Of a stretch of DNA of 11,095 bases, positions 1 through 5,649 are shown piece by piece. The position numbers and the translations under genes are program-made. Source of the DNA: Methyloprofundus sp. Lineage in GTDB: Bacteria > Pseudomonadota > Gammaproteobacteria > Methylococcales > Methylomonadaceae. Location: contig WTCN01000027.1 in NCBI GenBank assembly GCA_013138555.1, forward strand, positions 1 to 11,095, written 5' to 3'. Position 1 is the stretch's first letter. Every line of letters begins with the position of its first letter. Below the pieces are notes generated by a model. That model saw nothing but the letters and a program-made list of their open reading frames with translations. It did not search any database and was not told the DNA's origin.

Positions 1-143
1 CCCCACATGCATGGGGAACACTGTACCCGTAATTAATGTGCTGGCCTCTTCCACGGTTCATCCCCACATGCATGGGGAACACGGGAGCTTATACAGGAGA
101 AATTTCAGGCTCTATGGTTCATCCCCACATGCATGGGGAACAC
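1..143 (-). CRISPR. Type I-E CRISPR array, leader-proximal end, cut by window edge
   Basis: Two full 28-base repeat copies lie at 55-82 and 116-143, and the last 21 bases (plus-strand sense) of a third at 1-21. All are identical where they overlap. The spacers at 22-54 and 83-115 are 33 bases each, giving the 61-base period typical of type I-E. Read on the minus strand, the same sense as the cas genes, each repeat contains the palindromic core CCCCATGCATGTGGGG. This folds into a short hairpin and is followed by ATGAACC. By analogy with E. coli, Cas6e would cut at the 3' base of this stem and leave an 8-nt 5' handle AUGAACC plus one more base. That extra base is G for the copy at 55-82 and A for the copy at 116-143, so the functional repeat is 29 bases with a variable last position and the spacers are then 32 bases. 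The copy at 116-143 is next to the leader and cas2, so spacer 83-115 should be the newest. The array continues beyond the window. Confidence 0.97.
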
Positions 144-228
144 ACTTATCATAACACATTGTTACTATTGAAAAATATACGCCTCTCAATTTCTACCAGC
201 TATAATTGTATATTTTCAGTCCAAATTA
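144..228 (-). promoter_or_regulatory. CRISPR leader
   Basis: This AT-rich stretch of 85 bases lies between the cas2 stop codon and the first repeat, which is where the I-E leader sits in E. coli. It should carry the array promoter and the signals that direct spacer integration at the first repeat. It contains an imperfect inverted repeat with arms at 169-180 and 208-218 (exact over 172-180 and 208-216). On the minus strand there is a -10-like TATGAT at 153-148, but no convincing -35 partner. No clear match to the IHF consensus (WATCAANNNNTTR) was found on either strand. The role as leader is inferred from position and composition. Confidence 0.7.
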
Positions 229-534
229 TTAAAGAGCTGTATCACCTTTTTTATCCTCAATAGGATAAAAAGAGACTAATTTTAAGCCATCAAGTTCTAC
301 AGGTAGACGCCGATTTTCACCTAGTGTCAAAAAATCAAACCCGGACTCAGTATTGGTGCTCCAAGTCATAATCGCATTCCCTTCTTCGATTCCAGCTTCA
401 ATATGCTGCCAAATCATTTCTCGGACTTTGGTGGATAAATCACCAACATAAACACCTGCGCGAATTTCAATTAACCAAACAGCGAGCCGACCACGTAATC
501 GTGGCGGTACATTTTCAACTACGATGACCAACAT
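229..534 (-). CDS. cas2: CRISPR-associated endoribonuclease/integration factor Cas2, type I-E
   Basis: Cas2 is the dimeric scaffold that joins two Cas1 dimers to form the spacer integrase. The 101-residue product begins MLVIVVENVPPRLRGRL and continues with an AGVYVG segment and a TNTESGFDF segment, closely resembling E. coli Cas2 (94 residues) throughout. The frame is open further upstream to 675. The ATG at 534 is chosen because family similarity starts exactly there and the upstream frame only shadows cas1. The start overlaps the cas1 end by 20 bases, consistent with translational coupling. After the SFYPI segment, where the E. coli protein ends (SFLPV), this one runs on for nine residues (EDKKGDTAL). 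The DNA for that tail contains a perfect 10-bp inverted repeat. The family call is certain; the effect of the tail is unknown. Confidence 0.96.
   Translation of the reverse strand: MLVIVVENVPPRLRGRLAVWLIEIRAGVYVGDLSTKVREMIWQHIEAGIEEGNAIMTWSTNTESGFDFLTLGENRRLPVELDGLKLVSFYPIEDKKGDTAL
248..271. repeat. Perfect 10-bp inverted repeat in the cas2 3' end
   Basis: The arms TTTTTATCCT (248-257) and AGGATAAAAA (262-271) are exact reverse complements around a 4-base loop. The element lies inside cas2, just before its stop codon, over the codons of the C-terminal extension. Neither strand has a T-tract after the stem, so it is not a standard intrinsic terminator. A weak RNA hairpin between cas2 and the leader is possible. 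Confidence 0.6.
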
Positions 535-1426
535 TGCCGATATTCTCAGGATTAGGAATGGCAGGGGCAATATTTTCTTCAGCAGGTTTTGGAATGTCCA
601 CTTCACCTGCCGCCAGTACCTCTTCAATGGTGGGAATAATTTTTTTAAGAATTTTTGTTTGCCTAAAAATATCACGACACATCAAACGGACTTCACGCTC
701 AGGATTATGATAATTTTTTGCAGCCACCTTGAAAGCATGCGGGATAATATCGTCAAACTTGAATAAATCAGCAATATCATAGACAAAGGATAAGGGTTTT
801 CCTGTATGAATAAAGCCAATAGCAGGTGCATAACCTGCTGCTAAAATAGCCGCTTCACAAATACCGTATAAACAGGCCGTTGCCGAACTGATGCAACGAT
901 TAGGCATATCAGCACTCCCCCAGTCCTGCCGATCATAATTTCGACCATTCCATGTCACCCCTGCCTGTTTAGCCAATAGTTGGTAGGTCTTTTTTACCCT
1001 CGCTCCTTCAATACCCCGCAATTGTTCGACACTACGCCGCTCGGGTGGTTTTTCACCAAACCGAATTGCATACATTTTTCGAACCACTTTTAAACGAGCA
1101 CTATCATCTAATGCCAATTTTGCCTGATACAATAAGCGGTCAGAACGTGCACCACCCGGCTGTCCCGACGCATAGAGTCGTACCCCTGCCTCACCCACCC
1201 ATACCAATAAAGTTCCTGCTCTGGCCGCAAGTGCGGCAGCATGATGAGAAACACGCGTACCAGGTTCCAGCATAATACAGGCTATACTTCCAACGGGGAT
1301 ATGCGTACGGATCCCCGTTTCATCTATGACAACAAATGCGCCATCTTTAACATCAACTTGGCCTTTTTGAATAAAGACCATTGAAACGCGTTCTTTCATA
1401 GCAATCGGCTTGAGTGGCGGTAACAT
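515..1426 (-). CDS. cas1: CRISPR-associated integrase Cas1, type I-E
   Basis: Cas1 is the metal-dependent integrase that inserts new spacers at the leader-repeat junction together with Cas2. The 303-residue product is very like E. coli Cas1 (305) along its whole length, including the segments THIPVGS, MLEPGTRVSH, ASGQPGGARSD and VTWNGR. The catalytic residues are present: the Glu of RGIEGARV (residue 140), the His of FIHTGKP (207) and the two Asp of YDIAD (217 and 220), equivalent to E. coli E141, H208, D218 and D221. The start is set at the ATG at 1426. An AGGA lies 6 bases upstream of it, whereas the TTG at 1432 directly abuts that AGGA. The gene is separated from cas8e by 78 bases and overlaps cas2 by 20. 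GC content counted over 901-1320 is about 50%, well above cas8e (about 38% over 1681-2100), suggesting a separate history for the adaptation genes. Confidence 0.98.
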   Translation of the reverse strand: MLPPLKPIAMKERVSMVFIQKGQVDVKDGAFVVIDETGIRTHIPVGSIACIMLEPGTRVSHHAAALAARAGTLLVWVGEAGVRLYASGQPGGARSDRLLYQAKLALDDSARLKVVRKMYAIRFGEKPPERRSVEQLRGIEGARVKKTYQLLAKQAGVTWNGRNYDRQDWGSADMPNRCISSATACLYGICEAAILAAGYAPAIGFIHTGKPLSFVYDIADLFKFDDIIPHAFKVAAKNYHNPEREVRLMCRDIFRQTKILKKIIPTIEEVLAAGEVDIPKPAEENIAPAIPNPENIGNVGHRS

Positions 1427-1504
1427 TAGCAATCCTACAATAATAGTTATTAAAGGTGAACGGGGTAGCAGATAGATTCAGCACAAATTTTTCAATCCTG
1501 TCTG

Positions 1505-2983
1505 TCATGCCTTTACCTTATTGACAGCCAGCAATACCTTTTCTCCCTTGGACAGTGCTTTAAACAAAGGTAAATCATTTTGGTATTTACGCATTAATGC
1601 ACGGTAAATCGTTATCGCTTCAATCTTTAGTTGCTCTAGGGCTTCTTTTCTTAAGGCTCTCGCTTCTTTGCGGTCAACATCTAATAATAATTGTTGTACA
1701 ATATTTTGGGCATTGGATATGTATTGATTCATTGCTGTAATTTTTATACCCGATACAAATTTTTTATCGTAGCCTGCGCCAAACATTTTATTGAATGCCT
1801 GTGATAAGCGATCCTTTACATATAGCCCTGCATCAATGACCTTGGTAACACGCTCTAGTTTGTCATTATCCCAGTGCTCAGGCATGGAATATAGATCATA
1901 TATCCGGCCTGTAATAGAACCCTGATCAGCAATATTTCCACCAATTAATAAGTTTCCACCGCCTGTTGCCAACTTTCTATATTGATGAACAACAAAAGCT
2001 GGAGTTGATAAGCTTTTCTCAGTTTCTTGAGCCAGTACATAGGAAGAAAAGCTTTGCCAGCTTTGCCAATTTTGATCTCGTGCACAAACGGGAAAAATAC
2101 CTTCCTCTTTAGTTGTTATGGGGGTAAAAGGATGAGGCCACCAGTTTGCGTTGCCATCACGACCTTTTTTAGTCGAACCATAACTACCTTTGTATTTTAG
2201 GCGAGTAAATTCTTGAACAGATTGAGATGATTCGTGTCCGCAAACATCACAAACACAGGGGGCATCAATCACTGAAAAGTCAATATGATAGGCTAGAGCA
2301 AATAAACCACGCTCTAAACCAATATGGTGAGCATAATATATCTCTCCTTGCATTGGGTCTTGCCACATTAATTTATTATTAGGTGATTCTATTTCCCTTA
2401 GCGAGTCAAAATAATCGACTGCTACAGTATTTGCTAAGATGGTGGTTTTTATGTCTTTACTAGCAATCAGTGTTGATATTGCCCCGCCACCACGAATTCC
2501 CGTTGCGCCTGTTGGGCCAAAGCATTCACCTTTTATATTCATGTGCAAGTTATAGTTAAGTACATGAGTACAGTCAGGGCACGCATGGTCTGCATTTGAT
2601 ATTTCTGAAAACAAGCCTAATGCATTGGGCGATGTACCACACTCAACACCAGAAATCATTTTAGTAATCGGGGCATCAGCACCCTTCCCACCTTCAGGCA
2701 AAGGTGAGCGCATAAAACACGCCTCATCAAACCATTGCAAATCTACTTTGTCCAATGCTTGATCATATTGCGCTACCGTTAACCCCTGCTTTAAATATCC
2801 CTTTAACTCTTCTAAACTGGGCTTTAAAACCACTGTAGACAGTGAAGCCAATAGCTGCAACATCGCTAACTGAATTTCGTCAAACGCGTATTGCAACTGG
2901 TAATCAGTTTCTGAGGTTAATATCTCTTTTAAAGAAATTTTACCCACCGTTGTTGAAATAAAATCATCGGTTAATAAATTCAT
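1505..2983 (-). CDS. cas8e: Cascade large subunit Cas8e (Cse1/CasA)
   Basis: Cas8e recognises the PAM in target DNA and recruits Cas3 to Cascade. The 492-residue product is close to the E. coli length (502). Its N-terminus MNLLTDDFI is typical of the family. Two CxxC pairs (C135/C138 and C245/C248) match the cysteine pairs seen in E. coli Cse1 and probably bind zinc. A glycine-rich loop at about residues 156-167 (GPTGATGIRGGG) corresponds to the PAM-sensing loop region. WWPHPFTP at mid-protein matches the E. coli LWPHPHSP segment. The C-terminal third is helical and fits the four-helix bundle that contacts Cse2 and Cas3. The start overlaps the cas5e stop by four bases (ATGA), with a GGAG about 8 bases upstream. 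Cas8e is here the last Cascade gene instead of the first as in E. coli. Confidence 0.96.
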   Translation of the reverse strand: MNLLTDDFISTTVGKISLKEILTSETDYQLQYAFDEIQLAMLQLLASLSTVVLKPSLEELKGYLKQGLTVAQYDQALDKVDLQWFDEACFMRSPLPEGGKGADAPITKMISGVECGTSPNALGLFSEISNADHACPDCTHVLNYNLHMNIKGECFGPTGATGIRGGGAISTLIASKDIKTTILANTVAVDYFDSLREIESPNNKLMWQDPMQGEIYYAHHIGLERGLFALAYHIDFSVIDAPCVCDVCGHESSQSVQEFTRLKYKGSYGSTKKGRDGNANWWPHPFTPITTKEEGIFPVCARDQNWQSWQSFSSYVLAQETEKSLSTPAFVVHQYRKLATGGGNLLIGGNIADQGSITGRIYDLYSMPEHWDNDKLERVTKVIDAGLYVKDRLSQAFNKMFGAGYDKKFVSGIKITAMNQYISNAQNIVQQLLLDVDRKEARALRKEALEQLKIEAITIYRALMRKYQNDLPLFKALSKGEKVLLAVNKVKA

Positions 2984-3603
2984 GGTTCAACTCCACCGCT
3001 TGCGCAAACATAAACCATGCGCATTGCACTTTTTCTAGGTATGTTAGTGGTTAAATCTCGCACTTGTACTGTAGCAATTTGATTTTCACCTGATACATCA
3101 CTAAAAATCTGCCCATTACAGCCGAATTCTTTAAGTGCATTAGCAGGGTTATCATTATCAACGACACTATCAAATAGCGGACGTATGAGTGGACAGGATT
3201 TTCTGCCTTGAAATAATGTAAAGACGGGGGATTTTACTTTAGCTGTTAATCGCTCAATAGTTTCAATATTTGCTGTGATTGCAAAGGAGTGCTCACTATC
3301 ACACCAATATTCACGATAGGTGGGCTTTGTTCCTTTTTGAATTTTCCCCATCGGGCTACGAAAATTCTGTATGGTATGATAATCCACAATCTTTTGTCCG
3401 ACCTTGTTAACTTGTACCGCAATTTTTAATTGATGAGATAGGTCATAAAGTTGTCTGTGATTTTCCCGCGTTATCCCTAACGCTGCACCTAACAAGCCAA
3501 TAATTGCCGAACGAGTCGGAAAGTGATTAATCTTTCTATGCACATCAAAAGTTTGCAAGCCGTAAGCGGACATACCTTCGGTTTTTAGAATTAAGGTTTT
3601 CAT
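2980..3603 (-). CDS. cas5e: Cascade subunit Cas5e (CasD)
   Basis: Cas5e is a RAMP-fold protein that caps the 5' handle of the crRNA in Cascade and holds Cas8e. The 207 residues (E. coli 224) show the family pattern: an N-terminal beta strand (LILKTEG), the AYGLQTF segment matching E. coli AWGQPTF, FPTRSAIIGLLGAALGI around residues 28-44, a central DYHTIQ, the REYWCDSE segment, and GRKSCPLIRPLF matching GRRSCPLTHPLF. A strong AAAGGAAAAGG lies just upstream of the ATG. The gene follows cas7e after 10 bases and overlaps cas8e by 4, so all three should be co-translated from one message. Nothing appears truncated; the slightly shorter length reflects shortened loops. Confidence 0.95.
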   Translation of the reverse strand: MKTLILKTEGMSAYGLQTFDVHRKINHFPTRSAIIGLLGAALGITRENHRQLYDLSHQLKIAVQVNKVGQKIVDYHTIQNFRSPMGKIQKGTKPTYREYWCDSEHSFAITANIETIERLTAKVKSPVFTLFQGRKSCPLIRPLFDSVVDNDNPANALKEFGCNGQIFSDVSGENQIATVQVRDLTTNIPRKSAMRMVYVCASGGVEP

Positions 3604-3613
3604 GCCTTTTCCT

Positions 3614-4645
3614 TTAATCTATAAAAACAAGTTCACTAAGTTTATTAACCAACTTAATTTGCTCACTGTTTGCTGAGTCAGTCATATCAAAGGCAAGTGC
3701 TTTTGAATTTAATTCATAGCCCGATACTAATTTTTCGTAATGAGTGACCAAGCTTTTAATAGACACTTCCATCACATCACTTTTATTTTTAATAGCACTC
3801 CTAAAGGCATTAGCCAAGGATAGGGGCTGGTCAGACTGAGTAACCAACACAAAATCAGCATGATTATGCGCTGCAAAGGTTTTTTGTTTAGCTGAGGGGG
3901 ATACCTGGGCAAAACAACGGACAATAGTATTAATAGTATCGCTTAATTCTGCCTTCGATTTTTGGGTATTTTGTGCCAATAAATCTAGGTTAATCGAGGC
4001 ATAACGATAAAAGACCCCAGAACTAAACTCAGTGGTTCCAATATGTCCTGATCCTTGTTCGGCCAAGTCATCACAGGCGGTAAACCAGTCTACTTCTATA
4101 TCTGCTGTATGCGTGGTTAAACTATGTGCGACGCTCATTGCGGCTTCTACATTGCGAATAGGACAACTTGCATCCATTCGACCTGATAAAGCAACATCCA
4201 AAGTTGGAATATGAGGAATATTTTTTAACGCTTTAAGCTCTGTTCCAGCCTCGATCATATGAATGGCTTCTCTAATTGCACCAATGGAATAAGGCTGTAC
4301 AGCATCGAATATGCGTTTGGTCTCACCTGTTTCTTTATTTTTATCTTTCTTAACTTTTGAGCCTAAATGAAGCAAAACATCTTCAATTAACTTAGGCTCT
4401 GTTTCTGGAAGTTCTTTGATACAAAGCGCTAGCAATTCATCAAATTTATTAGTTCGAATAGAAACTTCTTCGACTGCATTACTGTAAATTTCACTTTGCC
4501 GTATGGCTCTTTTTAAGCATTGACTAGAAATTCTGCTCCGTGTTACTCCACCAAAAATAGCTGTTTTTTGTAAGCCAGAATCATCACGGTTCATCATTGA
4601 TGAGGGGTGAGAAATCAATGTATGGATGTTAATAAATCTTGTCAT
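3614..4645 (-). CDS. cas7e: Cascade backbone subunit Cas7e (Cse4/CasC)
   Basis: Cas7e polymerises along the crRNA, six copies in E. coli, and forms the Cascade backbone. The 343-residue product (E. coli 363) begins with the family signature: FINIHTLISHP, then NRDDSGLQKTAIFGG, then RSRISSQCLKRAIR, nearly superposable on the E. coli N-terminus. Further on it has GRMDASCPIRNVEAAMSVAHSLTTH and the DWFTACDDL segment, both typical of the RAMP-fold core and thumb. An AAAGGAAC ribosome-binding site precedes the ATG, and 13 bases separate it from cse2. All six-frame evidence is on one intact frame with no sign of damage. Confidence 0.97.
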   Translation of the reverse strand: MTRFINIHTLISHPSSMMNRDDSGLQKTAIFGGVTRSRISSQCLKRAIRQSEIYSNAVEEVSIRTNKFDELLALCIKELPETEPKLIEDVLLHLGSKVKKDKNKETGETKRIFDAVQPYSIGAIREAIHMIEAGTELKALKNIPHIPTLDVALSGRMDASCPIRNVEAAMSVAHSLTTHTADIEVDWFTACDDLAEQGSGHIGTTEFSSGVFYRYASINLDLLAQNTQKSKAELSDTINTIVRCFAQVSPSAKQKTFAAHNHADFVLVTQSDQPLSLANAFRSAIKNKSDVMEVSIKSLVTHYEKLVSGYELNSKALAFDMTDSANSEQIKLVNKLSELVFID

Positions 4646-4658
4646 GTTGATAGTTCCT

Positions 4659-5078
4659 TTAATCTTGCTGAGAGAGAATAAATTCTTTTAATAGATTGCG
4701 ACGTGAATGATCACCCCAATATTGGGCTAACTGGCCTACACTGCTTAGATCCAGTTTTTTGCAACGTATAAGTTGTCGTTTCAAATATTCAATGCCATTT
4801 TCGCCACTACGACTGATCTGAATGACTTGCTGTTCTTTTACCCCTGCATTTAACAAGGCTTCGGCAACTGAATGTGACTGTTCCTCGTCGCTGGCTATAT
4901 CTATAGTCACGAACAAAAACAATATACGACATGTTTGTGCATTATCTTTTAAGCCCGTCATTTTTAGCACTCTAAAATAAGCCGGAGAATCAGCTAGTTT
5001 TTTTAAATTACAGCGTTTTAAATCAGCTTGATCTCCTTTATTTAAACGACAATAGGCCTTATATATTTTCTGATACAT
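4659..5078 (-). CDS. cse2: Cascade small subunit Cse2 (CasB, Cas11)
   Basis: Cse2 is the all-helical small subunit, a dimer along the belly of Cascade that stabilises the displaced DNA strand. The 139-residue product is shorter than the E. coli protein (160). The N-terminal region contains a GDQADLKRC segment, matching the Gly-Asp-x-Ala-x-Leu-x-Arg pattern common in Cse2. The C-terminus has LAQYWGDHSRRNLLKEFILS, close to the family's basic and aromatic C-terminal helix. The protein is basic, as expected for a nucleic-acid-contacting subunit. Position between cas6e and cas7e supports the call, since this family is poorly conserved. An AAGGAAAA lies just upstream of the ATG, with an 11-base gap to cas6e. 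Confidence 0.9.
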   Translation of the reverse strand: MYQKIYKAYCRLNKGDQADLKRCNLKKLADSPAYFRVLKMTGLKDNAQTCRILFLFVTIDIASDEEQSHSVAEALLNAGVKEQQVIQISRSGENGIEYLKRQLIRCKKLDLSSVGQLAQYWGDHSRRNLLKEFILSQQD

Positions 5079-5089
5079 GTATTTTCCTT

Positions 5090-5632
5090 TTAACCTGTTC
5101 TTGCCAGTGATAATAATCCTGCACCTGCATGTTTTTTTCTGCCAATCCCCATGACAACAGCTCGATAAATTTTATCGACATCTGTTATTTGTAAAATACC
5201 TTCAAATGTGACGAAACGAGATTTGAAACTTTTACGACTATCAACGAGCGTTGACTCCACCGCTGTCACAGTTACATTAGCTCCCGCCAGTTTGCGCTGT
5301 AGCCACTGGGCTTGATCTGCCTCATCTTTAATTTCGATAACATTTCTCTCCTTGCTTAAACGTTTAGTCGGGTTGGCGACTAGTTTGAATTTATAATAAT
5401 CCCCCTCTGATAAATTTAAATTAAAGGACTTGCTTTGCAGGACTTCGGATTGCTCACTGCTTTTGGGTTCAGTTGATGATTGTAATAGTGCGACAATCTG
5501 ATCCTTTTTATGACTTTCAATGCGAAATAAATGGTCTCGCTTACGCTCAGGCGTATCAGGAAATAAACTCCAGATAGCCTGGTGCTGATCATAACTATCA
5601 GTGGACTTTAAAGCCACCAAAGAGATATACAT
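5090..5632 (-). CDS. cas6e: CRISPR RNA endonuclease Cas6e (CasE/Cse3)
   Basis: Cas6e cuts the repeat hairpin of the array transcript and stays bound to the crRNA 3' end in Cascade. The 180-residue product (E. coli 199) has a diagnostic N-terminal YDQHQAIWSLFPD, aligned with E. coli YQLHQGLWHLFPN. This places the probable catalytic His at residue 17 (E. coli H20) and the neighbouring Tyr at residue 14. A WLQRKL segment lies in mid-protein. The C-terminal glycine-rich loop GIGRKKHAGAGLLSL matches GIGPAKSMGCGLLSL. An AAGGAG precedes the ATG. It follows cas3 after 17 bases and is the first Cascade gene here, whereas in E. coli it is the last. Confidence 0.97.
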   Translation of the reverse strand: MYISLVALKSTDSYDQHQAIWSLFPDTPERKRDHLFRIESHKKDQIVALLQSSTEPKSSEQSEVLQSKSFNLNLSEGDYYKFKLVANPTKRLSKERNVIEIKDEADQAQWLQRKLAGANVTVTAVESTLVDSRKSFKSRFVTFEGILQITDVDKIYRAVVMGIGRKKHAGAGLLSLARTG

Positions 5633-5649
5633 AGGTTTAACTCCTTAAC

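Noticed and set aside
36..263. Plus-strand open frame of 75 codons across the array and leader
   Set aside because: It runs through CRISPR repeats, producing a repeated peptide, and lacks any family similarity.
248..271. Inverted repeat at the cas2 end as an intrinsic terminator
   Set aside because: The stem is mostly A-T and no T-tract follows it on either strand.
535..675. Upstream extension of cas2 to an ATG at 675
   Set aside because: The extra 47 codons only shadow cas1 in another frame and resemble nothing in Cas2; similarity starts at the ATG at 534.
1427..1432. TTG start for cas1 two codons upstream
   Set aside because: The AGGA ribosome-binding site directly abuts this TTG, but is properly spaced from the ATG at 1426.
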